Source of the DNA: Streptomyces sp. CB02923
Lineage (GTDB): Bacteria > Actinomycetota > Actinomycetes > Streptomycetales > Streptomycetaceae
DNA: 64,000 nucleotides
Assembly (NCBI RefSeq): GCF_001905005.1
Contig: NZ_LWKZ01000023.1
Coordinates: 806,001-870,000 of the forward strand
Reading direction: 5' to 3'
This document shows positions 54,466 to 61,882 of the stretch, piece after piece. Both the position numbers and the translations under genes were made by a program. The first letter of the stretch is position 1. Every line of letters begins with the position of its first letter. Below the pieces are notes generated by a model. That model ran no database searches. It worked only from the letters and a program-made list of their open reading frames with translations, and was not told where the DNA came from.

Positions 54466-55013
54466 GACGGGTGGAACTGGAAGCGACCGTGCGGAACGAG
54501 AAGGCACCGCACGTCCTGGACGAAGTCACCCGCTGGGAGCACTACCCGCACCTGGCCCCGCACGTACGGACCACCACCGTGCACGAACGCGGCCCCGCCG
54601 ACGGCCGCTCCAGCTGGGAACTGCACTTCCGCAGCGGACTGCTGAGCTGGACCGAGCGGGAGGAGTACGACCGCGACGCGCTGCGCGTCACCTTCCGGCA
54701 GACCGACGGCGACTTCGAGGAATTCACCGGCCACTGGGAATTCGCCCAGGCGGGCGACGACGTACGGGTCCGCTTCCTGGCCCGTTTCGACTTCGGCATC
54801 CCGAGCCTGGAGGGCATCCTCGACCCGATCGCCGAACGGGTCGTCAGGGAAACCGTCGCCTGGGCCGTCCACGGCCTCTTCCCCGACGTCGGCCTGTCCG
54901 TACCGATGGAACCGGACACCGGAACGGCCACCGGGGAGACCGCGGGAGCGGCCCCGGAACCGGCCCCGGAACCGCCCACCGACCCTGCCGCCCCCTTCGA
55001 GGACACCCACTAG
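54462..55013 (+). CDS. SRPBCC/START-like protein (polyketide cyclase or lipid-binding type)
   Basis: A 183-residue protein. Residues 1-145 match the SRPBCC pattern of coenzyme-Q-binding and aromatase/cyclase proteins: VRNEKAPHVLDEVTRWEHYP at the start, a central beta-sheet (GHWEFAQAGDDVRVRFLARFDFG) and a long C-terminal helix (DPIAERVVRETVAWAVHGL). The last 40 residues are a proline/alanine-rich tail. The fold encloses a hydrophobic cavity, so it may hold the fatty chain or catalyse a cyclisation. Nothing in the sequence fixes the substrate. Confidence 0.82.
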   Translation: MRRVELEATVRNEKAPHVLDEVTRWEHYPHLAPHVRTTTVHERGPADGRSSWELHFRSGLLSWTEREEYDRDALRVTFRQTDGDFEEFTGHWEFAQAGDDVRVRFLARFDFGIPSLEGILDPIAERVVRETVAWAVHGLFPDVGLSVPMEPDTGTATGETAGAAPEPAPEPPTDPAAPFEDTH

Positions 55014-55029
55014 GACCCAGGACCCCGCC

Positions 55030-55539
55030 ATGGACCAGGCCAACCCCTTCGACACCCCCACCACCGCCGCACTGCACCGCGGCGAATACCTCGTCGGCTT
55101 CGCGGTCGTCACCGTCCTGATCGTCGCCCGTGCCGACGAGATCCGCTGGCTCCCGGCCATCGCGCTGTTCCTCTACATCGACCTCGTCGGCTACCTCCCC
55201 GGCGCCGTCGCCTACCGCCGCAGCCGCACCAAGGAGATCTCCAAGGTCTACTACGTCCTCTACAACACGATGCACAGCCTGGTCACCCAAGGTGCCGTGG
55301 CCGCCCTGTGGTGCTGGCTCATCGGCCCCGAATGGGCCCTGCTGCTGCTCCCGTGGCACCTCTTCGGCGACCGCGGCCTGTTCGGCAACTTCTACAAACC
55401 CTTCGGCCTGCACTTCGAACCGGCCCCCGAACCCGGCTACCGCACGCTCCTCGACGGACTGCGCGGCCCTCTGCTGGAGCGGGTGCCCGCACACCACGGG
55501 AAGAAGCAGCGGCCCCGCACGGCCGACGCGGGCCGGTGA
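55030..55539 (+). CDS. Small integral membrane protein with conserved-looking histidines
   Basis: A 169-residue protein with four likely spans: about 20-33 (YLVGFAVVTVLIVA), 40-58 (LPAIALFLYIDLVGYLPGA), 78-98 and 100-115 (GPEWALLLLPWHLFG). Polar residues typical of an active site sit at the membrane surface: YNTMHS, PWHLFGDRGLFGN and YKPFGLHFEP. I do not recognise the family for certain. The size and pairing with a ferritin-like diiron gene recall the VlmO/VlmB pair of valanimycin biosynthesis, which I remember as needed for the azoxy step; this is inference. Confidence 0.7.
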   Translation: MDQANPFDTPTTAALHRGEYLVGFAVVTVLIVARADEIRWLPAIALFLYIDLVGYLPGAVAYRRSRTKEISKVYYVLYNTMHSLVTQGAVAALWCWLIGPEWALLLLPWHLFGDRGLFGNFYKPFGLHFEPAPEPGYRTLLDGLRGPLLERVPAHHGKKQRPRTADAGR

Positions 55540-55577
55540 CCGCACGGCACCGGCCCGGTGACCGCACGGCCTGGCCC
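55535..55577. repeat. 21-22-bp tandem duplication spanning the membrane-protein stop codon
   Basis: GGTGACCGCACGGCACCGGCCC (55535-55556) contains the TGA stop of the membrane-protein gene and is followed by a near copy GGTGACCGCACGGCCTGGCCC (55557-55577), so the stop region is duplicated. Confidence 0.85.
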
Positions 55578-55628
55578 GGTACGAGACCCGGCCGCACCCG
55601 CGAAGGACGCGAAGAAGGAGACCAGCCG

Positions 55629-56639
55629 ATGACCCCCACCCCCCGGCCGGACCCGGCGACACCCGGGCCGACGGCCCCCGAAGCGGACTTCGACACCGCA
55701 CCGGGACTGCTCGAAGGCGCCATGGACCTCACCCTCACCGCCGACCGCTGCGACCTCGCGTACTGGTTCACCCACGTCGCCCAGGGCACCCTCCGCGACC
55801 GGGCCGTCTCCGGACACCGCGACACCACCCCGACGCCCGACCACATGCGCCGCCCCGGGCCGCTGCGCGAGGCCATCGTCCTCGAACTGGGCCAGCGCGC
55901 CCTCGCCGAGGAATACGCCACCCGGCTCCTGGCCCACTACGTCGCCCTCGCCCCCGGCGTCCCCGAAATGGAGTTCTACGCCACCCAACTGGTCGACGAG
56001 GCCCGGCACAGCCGCATCTTCCGCCACCACCTCACGGAAGTGGGCCTGCCCGCGGCAACTCTCCTCGCCGACCTGGAGGAACGGAACGCCGACTACCGCC
56101 GCCGGGTTCTGGACCCGGTCGTCGACTTCACCCTGGACATCGTCCGCGACCGGGCCGACTTCGCGGGCGGCGTCGCCGTCTTCACCATCGTCATCGAAGG
56201 GGTCCTCGCCCCCGCCGCCGAACTGAGCGAACGCAAATGGAGCCGCCTGGACCCGGCCGCCTCCGAACTCTCCCGCACCGCCGCCATCGACGAGATACGG
56301 CACCTGACCGTGGGCAGCTCCCTCCTGCGCGAGCACCTGGCCCGCCACCCCGGATACCGGTCCCGCGTCGTCGAGATCCTCCACGCCGGGCGCGACCTGT
56401 GGGACAAGGTCCCCGACCGGGAATTCGTCCTGGCCCGCGAGGAACTCTTCCAGCAGGGCCTGAGCGAACACGCCGACGTGGTGGGCGCCCAGGAACTGTG
56501 GCCCGGCCGCCGCCTGACCGACACCACACCGCAGGAGCGCTACGCCGCCGCCGAACGCTGGACCGACGAGATGGCGGAGGTCCGCATGCGGTACATGGGC
56601 CTGGAGGACGCCATCGGCATCCTCGGCGGTGCGCGATGA
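55629..56639 (+). CDS. Ferritin-like diiron protein, candidate N-oxygenase or N-N bond oxidase
   Basis: A 336-residue helical protein from the ATG at 55629 (GAAGGAG 8 nt upstream). Diiron ligands form a full set: glutamates in ALAEEYATRL (94/95), DEARH at 123-127 (E124, H127), E190 in VIEGVLAPAAE, and DEIRH at 221-225 (E222, H225). This is the E..ExxH..E..ExxH pattern of ferritin-like oxygenases such as AurF-type N-oxygenases and VlmB-like proteins. It probably activates O2 to oxidise a nitrogen made by the aminotransferase. Fatty-acid hydroxylation or desaturation is the alternative. It overlaps the KAS III gene by 4 nt. Confidence 0.85.
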   Translation: MTPTPRPDPATPGPTAPEADFDTAPGLLEGAMDLTLTADRCDLAYWFTHVAQGTLRDRAVSGHRDTTPTPDHMRRPGPLREAIVLELGQRALAEEYATRLLAHYVALAPGVPEMEFYATQLVDEARHSRIFRHHLTEVGLPAATLLADLEERNADYRRRVLDPVVDFTLDIVRDRADFAGGVAVFTIVIEGVLAPAAELSERKWSRLDPAASELSRTAAIDEIRHLTVGSSLLREHLARHPGYRSRVVEILHAGRDLWDKVPDREFVLAREELFQQGLSEHADVVGAQELWPGRRLTDTTPQERYAAAERWTDEMAEVRMRYMGLEDAIGILGGAR

Positions 56640-57652
56640 CAGCCGCCCGGCCGCGGGAGACGGCCGGAACACCACCGCCCACGGCCGTACGGCCCGTGCT
56701 CACCGGCATCGGCTCCTGGCTGCCGCCGGACGTCCTGACCAACCACGACCTCGAACGGCGCCTGGGCACCGACGACGCCTGGATCCACAGCCGTACCGGC
56801 ATCCGCCGCCGGCACCTCGCCGCCCCCGGCACCACCACCTCCGACCTGGCCGTCGAAGCCGGACGCCGGGCCCTGAAATCGGCCGAGGAACCCACCGCGG
56901 ACGCCGTCGTGCTGGCCACCACCACCCCCGACCGGAGCTGCCCGGCCACCGCACCCCAGGTGGCCGCCCGCCTGGGCCTGAGCGGTGTCCCCGCCTTCGA
57001 CGTCGCCGCGGTGTGCAGCGGTTTCCTCTACGGCCTGGCCACCGCCGGCGGGCTGCTGGCCACCGGCAGCGCATGCCGCGTCCTGCTCATCGCGGCCGAG
57101 ACCTTCAGCACCTTGATCGACCCGGCGGACCGGAGCACCGCCGTCATCTTCGCCGACGGCGCCGGAGCCGTCGTCCTGCGGGCCGGAACCGACGGCGAAC
57201 CCGGCGCGTTCGGCCCGGTCGTCCTGGGCAGCGACGGCGACCTGGCCGGCCTCATCGAAGTCCCGGCGGGCGAACGGTACCTGCGCATGCAGGGCCGGGC
57301 CACCTTCCGCCAGGCCGTCGAACGGATGGCCACGACGTCCCGTACGGCCGTGGCCGCCGCGGGCTGGCGGCTCACGGACATCGACCGGCTCGCCGCCCAC
57401 CAGGCCAACACCCGCATCCTGCACGCCCTCGCCGACGAACTCGGCCTGCCGCCCGGACACCGCCTCTCCAACATCGAACATGTCGGCAACACCGCCGCCG
57501 CCTCCATCCCGCTGCTCCTGGACCACACATCGGCCGACGGTCGGCTGCGCCCCGGCCACCGCCTCGTCCTGACCGCCTTCGGCGCGGGCCTCACCTGGGG
57601 CGCCACCACCTTGCGCTGGCCCGACCTGCCCGTACCGCGCGACACTCCCTGA
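56636..57652 (+). CDS. 3-oxoacyl-ACP synthase III (KAS III, FabH-like)
   Basis: A 338-residue thiolase-fold protein with the FabH triad: Cys127 (AVCSGFLYG), His255 (HQANTRI) and Asn285 (HVGNTAAASIP). The start region VLTGIGSWLPPDVLTN and TGIRRRH are FabH-typical. It condenses an acyl-CoA starter with malonyl-ACP. Being coupled to a dedicated ACP and KAS II, it suggests that the chain is built on a separate fatty acid synthase line rather than drawn from membrane lipid. A starter preference cannot be read from sequence. Confidence 0.95.
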   Translation: MTAARPRETAGTPPPTAVRPVLTGIGSWLPPDVLTNHDLERRLGTDDAWIHSRTGIRRRHLAAPGTTTSDLAVEAGRRALKSAEEPTADAVVLATTTPDRSCPATAPQVAARLGLSGVPAFDVAAVCSGFLYGLATAGGLLATGSACRVLLIAAETFSTLIDPADRSTAVIFADGAGAVVLRAGTDGEPGAFGPVVLGSDGDLAGLIEVPAGERYLRMQGRATFRQAVERMATTSRTAVAAAGWRLTDIDRLAAHQANTRILHALADELGLPPGHRLSNIEHVGNTAAASIPLLLDHTSADGRLRPGHRLVLTAFGAGLTWGATTLRWPDLPVPRDTP

Positions 57653-57664
57653 AGGAGCGAACCC

Positions 57665-57946
57665 ATGACCTCCACGAGCCCCACACCCTCGGTGAACACC
57701 GCGCTCTTCGAGCACCTCAGGGAGATCCTCGTCGGCAAACTCCACATCGCCCCGGAACACATCACCGTCGACGCCACCCACGACGACATCGAACTGGACT
57801 CGCTCGCCCTGGTGGAACTCTCCCTGGTCCTGGCCAAGGAACTCGGCGTCCACGTCAGCGACGACGAACTGGCCCGCACGCCCACCGTCGCCGCCATCGT
57901 GCACCTGATCGAGGAGCGGAGCGCTGCCGCGCATGCCGGCGAATGA
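57665..57946 (+). CDS. Acyl carrier protein
   Basis: A 93-residue protein with GGAG 8 nt before the ATG. The phosphopantetheine site is Ser46 in DIELDSLALVELSLVLAKELG; helices II and III follow with DDELARTPTVAAIVHLIEE. It is a discrete ACP serving the flanking KAS III and KAS II. Its 3' end overlaps the KAS II gene by 14 nt, so the two are translated together. Confidence 0.95.
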   Translation: MTSTSPTPSVNTALFEHLREILVGKLHIAPEHITVDATHDDIELDSLALVELSLVLAKELGVHVSDDELARTPTVAAIVHLIEERSAAAHAGE

Positions 57947-59270
57947 GAGCACACCGCACGCGCCCGCACCGGATGTGTCCGTACCGAATGGGCCCGCGTC
58001 GCACATGCCCGCACCGGATGTGTCCGTGACGGGCGCCGCGCCGCGTCCGCGCCCCCGCCATGCCGTAGCGGTCACCGGCATGGGACTGGTGACCCCGGCC
58101 GGCACCGGCGTCGCCGCCAACTGGTCCACCGTCCTCGCCGGCCGGGCCACCGCCTCCCTCGACCCGGGCCTTCACCCCCTCCCCGCCCACCTCACCTGCC
58201 GCGTCCCCGGTTTCGACCCGGCCCGGCTGCTCGGCGACCGTAAGGCGTACCGCCTCGACCGGTTCGTCCAGTTCGCGCTCGTCGCCGCCCAGGAGGCCGT
58301 ACGGGACAGCGGACTGGACCCGCCCACCTGGGACGGCGCCCGCGTCGGCGTCGTCCTCGGCTGCGCCGACGGCGGCCCCGGCACCGTCGAGACCCAGCAC
58401 CGTGTTCTGCTGACGGACGGCCCCGACCAGGTCTCCCCGCTCCTGCTGCCGATGCAGCTCCCCAACATGCTGGCCGGGCAACTCGCCCTGGAATTTGGCG
58501 CCTCGGGCCCCGGCCTGGTCGTCACCACCGCCTGCGCATCCGGCGCCACCGCCATCGGCACCGCCCGTGACCTGCTGCTCCTGGACCGCTGCGACGTGGT
58601 CCTGGCCGGTGGCAGCGAAGCGATGCTCACCCCCCTGGTGATGGCCGGGTTCGCCCAGATGGGCGCCCTGTCCCGCCGGACGGCCGACCCGGCCACCGCC
58701 TCCCGCCCCTTCGACGCCGGACGTGACGGCTTCGTGGCGGGGGAGGGCGCCGGCATCGTGGTCCTGGAACGGGTGGCGGACGCGCGGGCCCGTGGCGCAC
58801 CCGTACACGGCCTCGTCCTGGGCTACGGAGCCTCGTCGGACGCCCACCACATCACCGCCCCCCACCCCCGCGGCCGGGGCATCGAGGCAGCCGTCGGCGC
58901 CGCCCTCGCCGACGCCGGCGCCGTACCGGCCGATGTCACCCACATCAACGCGCACGGCACCTCCACCCCGCACAACGACCGCGTCGAAGGACTGGCCCTC
59001 GGCCGGCTCTTCGGCACCGGAGCCGTGGTGACCTCCACCAAAGGCACCACCGGCCACCTGCTCGGCGCCGCGGGCGCGGTGGAGGCCGTCTACACCCTCC
59101 TGGCCATACGGCACGCCACCGCGCCCCCCACCACCGGACTCGGCGTCCTCGACCCCGCACTGGACATCGACGTGGCCACCGCGGCCCGGCCACTGCGCCC
59201 CGGAGTCGCGCTGACCAACTCCTTCGGCTTCGGCGGGCAGAACGCGGTACTGGCGATGGGAACGGGGTGA
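57933..59270 (+). CDS. 3-oxoacyl-ACP synthase II (KAS II, FabF-like)
   Basis: A 445-residue protein with Cys201 (TTACASGAT), His341 (NAHGTSTPHND) and His375 (KGTTGHLLGAAG), the complete KAS II triad. The first 42 residues are a proline/alanine-rich extension holding two copies of PAPDVSV. No chain-length-factor partner follows, so it works as a fatty-acid-type homodimer rather than as a type II polyketide KS/CLF pair. It elongates the chain on the adjacent ACP. Confidence 0.93.
   Translation: MPANESTPHAPAPDVSVPNGPASHMPAPDVSVTGAAPRPRPRHAVAVTGMGLVTPAGTGVAANWSTVLAGRATASLDPGLHPLPAHLTCRVPGFDPARLLGDRKAYRLDRFVQFALVAAQEAVRDSGLDPPTWDGARVGVVLGCADGGPGTVETQHRVLLTDGPDQVSPLLLPMQLPNMLAGQLALEFGASGPGLVVTTACASGATAIGTARDLLLLDRCDVVLAGGSEAMLTPLVMAGFAQMGALSRRTADPATASRPFDAGRDGFVAGEGAGIVVLERVADARARGAPVHGLVLGYGASSDAHHITAPHPRGRGIEAAVGAALADAGAVPADVTHINAHGTSTPHNDRVEGLALGRLFGTGAVVTSTKGTTGHLLGAAGAVEAVYTLLAIRHATAPPTTGLGVLDPALDIDVATAARPLRPGVALTNSFGFGGQNAVLAMGTG
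57962..58027. repeat. 21-bp direct repeat in the KAS II N-terminal extension
   Basis: GCCCGCACCGGATGTGTCCG plus T occurs at 57962-57982 and again, identically, at 58007-58027. It encodes the repeated PAPDVSV of the extension. Confidence 0.9.
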
Positions 59271-59347
59271 GAGCCCCCGCGGGGACCGCGCCCCACCGGC
59301 CGGTGCGTACCGGCCCTTCCGCGATCCGCGAATACGAGGTGACAGCC

Positions 59348-60508
59348 ATGCGACCGCACATCCCGGGCACCGGTACGGAGGCCCCCACGACCGGTCCGGA
59401 GGCTTCGGCCACCGGTACGGAACCCCCCACGACCGGCACGGAGGCTTCGGCCACCGGTACGGACACCTCTCCCGTCCGGGCGTCAGCCCCGCCGACCACC
59501 GATGAGGCCGCCGCCCTGCCCTTCCTTTCCGCCGACACCGTCCTCACCGCCATCCGCACCCACACCGACGCGGACAACTCCAGCGCCTTCCTGGCCCTGA
59601 ACGAGGAAGCCGAGCACTTCACCAGCCCGCAGGCCGACGGCATGGTCGTCTTCCGCCGGTGCGGCGGCTACGCCGTGCAGTTCGGCGGCCCGTTCGCCCC
59701 ACGCCGCGACTACCGGACGCTGCTGCACGCGTTCCTCCGGTACGCGGACCGGTCCGGCCTGACGCCCGTGGCCGTACAACTCCAGCGCCACGACGCGGAG
59801 ATCTACGCCGACTGCGGCTACACCGTCAACCAGGTCGGCGCCTCCTACACGGTCGGCCTGGCCGCCTTCACCCTGCGCGGCACCCGCTTCATGCAACTGC
59901 GCAACAAGATCGCGAGGGCCCGGCGGGCGGGCCTGGCGGTCACCGAGACCGACGCCGCCACCTGCCGCGCCGCCCTCCGTGACATCGACGCCGCCTGGCT
60001 GGCGAGCAAGGGCGAACACGCCAGGCCGCTGGAATTCCTGGTCGGCCGCACCGACGGCAGGGGACAGGCGTACCGCCGGCTTTTCCTCGGCACCATCGAC
60101 GGCCGGCCCATCGGCTACATCTCCTACTCCCCGGTCCCCGGCTCCCGGCCCGGCTGGCTGCACGACCTCAGCCGACGCGTGCCCGACGGCCCACCCGGCG
60201 TCATGGAGGCCGTCAACAGCACCGCCATCGACACGTTCCGCACGGAAGGGGCCCGCTGGCTGCACTTCGGGTTCACGCCCTTCACCGGACTCCACGAAGC
60301 GCACGAGGTGCCCGGCCACAGCCGGGGGCTCCAGTGGTTCCTGCACCACCTGGAGGAGTACGGCGAAGCCGTCTACACCGCCCGCACCCAGCTCGCGTAC
60401 AAGCGCAAATGGGCACCGGACGTGATCCTGCCCGAGTACGCGGCGTTCCGGGGCAGCCCGAGCCTGGCCGCCTTCGCCCACATCTTCCGCGCCGCGAACG
60501 CCTTTTGA
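59348..60508 (+). CDS. DUF2156/MprF-like GNAT-fold protein, candidate aminoacyl-tRNA-dependent transferase
   Basis: A 386-residue protein; the ATG at 59348 has GAGGTGA upstream. Residues 8-38 are tandem repeats of a 14-residue Thr/Pro/Glu unit. The rest is a DUF2156 domain: FLALNEEAEHFTS, YAVQFGGPFAP, GTRFMQLRNKIARARRAGL, IGYISYSPVPGSRPGWLHDL and ending YKRKWAPDVILPEY. This is the catalytic fold of lysylphosphatidylglycerol synthase (MprF). Soluble relatives include, as I recall, VlmA of valanimycin biosynthesis, which moves serine from seryl-tRNA to a hydroxylamine. I infer such a transfer to the amine or hydroxylamine made here. No membrane spans are present. Confidence 0.85.
   Translation: MRPHIPGTGTEAPTTGPEASATGTEPPTTGTEASATGTDTSPVRASAPPTTDEAAALPFLSADTVLTAIRTHTDADNSSAFLALNEEAEHFTSPQADGMVVFRRCGGYAVQFGGPFAPRRDYRTLLHAFLRYADRSGLTPVAVQLQRHDAEIYADCGYTVNQVGASYTVGLAAFTLRGTRFMQLRNKIARARRAGLAVTETDAATCRAALRDIDAAWLASKGEHARPLEFLVGRTDGRGQAYRRLFLGTIDGRPIGYISYSPVPGSRPGWLHDLSRRVPDGPPGVMEAVNSTAIDTFRTEGARWLHFGFTPFTGLHEAHEVPGHSRGLQWFLHHLEEYGEAVYTARTQLAYKRKWAPDVILPEYAAFRGSPSLAAFAHIFRAANAF
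59372..59463. repeat. 42-bp tandem repeat encoding a 14-residue low-complexity unit
   Basis: Two full copies (59372-59413, 59414-59455) and the start of a third encode GTEAPTTGPEASAT, then GTEPPTTGTEASAT, then GTD. The reading frame is kept, so the repeat only lengthens a flexible N-terminal tail. Confidence 0.9.
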
Positions 60509-60564
60509 GAACACCACTCGGACGATGGTGAAAGGGGACGATTGTGGAAGGGGAGGATCAGCCC

Positions 60565-60762
60565 ATGACAGCACGTCAGGAAGATCAGGAGCGCCGGGCG
60601 CCCCGGCTCACGGTGTACGAGCAGGCGGTCGTCGACGCCTTCCACGCCGTTGCCGGGGCACCGGACGACATGCCCACCCGCGCCCGCGCGGACGCGGCAC
60701 TGCGCGCCCTGGACGCCGCTCTGGCGGGACGGGAGCCGCCGGAGGCGGAGCGGCAGAGGTGA
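60565..60762 (+). CDS. Small hypothetical protein at the end of the biosynthetic operon
   Basis: A 65-residue charged protein (MTARQEDQERRAPRLTVYE...) from the ATG at 60565, with GGGGAGG 9 nt upstream. It is mostly predicted helix (VYEQAVVDAFHAVAG, ALRALDAALAGRE) with no membrane span or signal. I do not recognise a family. It is 56 nt downstream of the DUF2156 gene and probably on the same transcript. Confidence 0.6.
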   Translation: MTARQEDQERRAPRLTVYEQAVVDAFHAVAGAPDDMPTRARADAALRALDAALAGREPPEAERQR

Positions 60763-60777
60763 GCCGCCGGGCCCGGG

Positions 60778-61182
60778 TCACGGGTGGAGGGCGGCCCAGG
60801 TCCTCGGCCCGACGAAGCCGTCGGCGGTCAGGCCGACCGACTGCTGGAAGTCCTTGACCGCGGCGAGTGTGGCCGCGCCGAAGATCTTGTCCGTGGCCAC
60901 GTTGCGGTAGCCGTACACCTTGTTCAACACGCACTGGAGATGCCCGACGGCGTCATTGGCGTGACCGTTCCCGAGCTCTGGATGGTCACCCGTGTACGGG
61001 CAGTACCGCCACTCGCCGTTGACGCCGTTCCGGAGGCCGGCGGCCTCGGCGGAGCGGGCCGGCGCCTTCGCCGCGGCGGTTCCACCGCCGAGGGCCACGG
61101 CCGGGCCGGCGAGCAGCGCGCATCCCAGCAGCGCCGCGGCCAGCGCGCGGCCCCGCACACCTGTGGCGCTTCGTGAAGACAT
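60778..61182 (-). CDS. Secreted peptidoglycan-binding domain protein
   Basis: A 134-residue protein. The signal peptide (RALAAALLGCALLAGPAVALGG) ends near residue 36; the mature part is a PG_binding_1 domain: HLQCVLNKVYGYRNVATDKIFG, TLAAVKDFQQSVGL and ADGFVGPRTWAALHP. The two cysteines (in WRYCPYTG and HLQCVLN) may form a disulfide. It has no catalytic domain. It is the last gene of the leftward operon that begins at 62424, so it probably works outside the cell with the SWFVCW proteins. Confidence 0.88.
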   Translation of the reverse strand: MSSRSATGVRGRALAAALLGCALLAGPAVALGGGTAAAKAPARSAEAAGLRNGVNGEWRYCPYTGDHPELGNGHANDAVGHLQCVLNKVYGYRNVATDKIFGAATLAAVKDFQQSVGLTADGFVGPRTWAALHP

Positions 61183-61284
61183 CGGGCGACCTCCGGTACT
61201 GGAAAGGACGAAACGGTGTGGGGTGCGGGGTGTGGGAGCGGGCGCGGCAGGGGGGAACGACGGCCCCCCGTACGGGACCGGCTC

Positions 61285-61320
61285 TCAGAACCAGGAACAG
61301 CGTCAGAACCAGGAACAGCG
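61285..61320. repeat. 18-bp perfect tandem duplication of a gene's last codons
   Basis: TCAGAACCAGGAACAGCG occurs at 61303-61320, where on the minus strand it encodes the terminal R-C-S-W-F-stop, and again identically at 61285-61302, just past the stop. Confidence 0.95.
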
Positions 61321-61782
61321 GGGGAGCCCCGGGAACGGATGCCTCGGCGACGCCACGACCCGGGCGGGCACCAGCCCCCACCCCTTCAGCCTCGGCAGGC
61401 TCGCCACCTCGTCGCCCTGGGTGTAGTACCAGACCTTGCTCTCGCCGGGGGCCGCGTCCCCCTGCGTCCAGCACACGAACCAGCTCGGCGACAACTTGAG
61501 ACGGCCGGTGACGGGCGCGTCGTACGAGGCGCGGCCGTACATGTCGTTGGCCAGGTTGTCGCAGTACAGGTCGAAGGTGAAGACGTTGTTGAGGGTGTCC
61601 TGGTGCGGCTGCTGCTGGCGCAGCGCACACCCGGCAGCCGACGTGCCCTCGCGCGCGGCGCCCCCACCGGTCCCGGCTTCCGGGGGACCGGCCGCCGTCA
61701 GCCCCGTGACCAGTCCCAGCACGGCCACCACGGGTACGGTCCGCCGCAGCACCGGAGCCCGCCGGACATTCCTGCCCTTCAT
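61303..61782 (-). CDS. Secreted single-domain SWFVCW/WYYTQGD protein
   Basis: A 159-residue protein starting MKGRNVRRAPVLRR, with a signal peptide ending near TAAGPPEAG. The mature domain has CALRQQQPHQDTLNN, DLYCDNLANDMYGRA, PSWFVCWTQGD, VWYYTQGDEV, KGWGLVPA and PGLPRCSWF, with four cysteines. Shared details (DTL.N.F, DLYC, GRA, APVTGRLK) make it the counterpart of 47545-48000. Its last 18 bp are duplicated after the stop. It is second gene of the right-hand leftward operon. Confidence 0.85.
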   Translation of the reverse strand: MKGRNVRRAPVLRRTVPVVAVLGLVTGLTAAGPPEAGTGGGAAREGTSAAGCALRQQQPHQDTLNNVFTFDLYCDNLANDMYGRASYDAPVTGRLKLSPSWFVCWTQGDAAPGESKVWYYTQGDEVASLPRLKGWGLVPARVVASPRHPFPGLPRCSWF

Positions 61783-61833
61783 GTGCGACCACCCTCCCGG
61801 CCGACGACCGGCCTCCGTACACCTCGCGTCACT

Positions 61834-61882
61834 TCACGCCCACGTGCACTTACGCCCACGTACACCTCACGCCCACGTGCAC
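61834..61882. repeat. 16-bp repeat, three copies, covering a gene's last codons
   Basis: TCACGCCCACGTGCAC at 61867-61882 encodes the terminal C-T-W-A-stop of the leftward gene. Copies follow past the stop at 61850-61865 (two changes) and 61834-61849 (identical). Confidence 0.9.

Noticed and set aside
54462..59270. Type II aromatic polyketide cluster (KAS, ACP and cyclase-like genes together)
   Set aside because: There is no chain-length factor or ketoreductase. The KAS II has a normal FabF triad and stands alone, and the companions are amine and nitrogen-oxidation enzymes.
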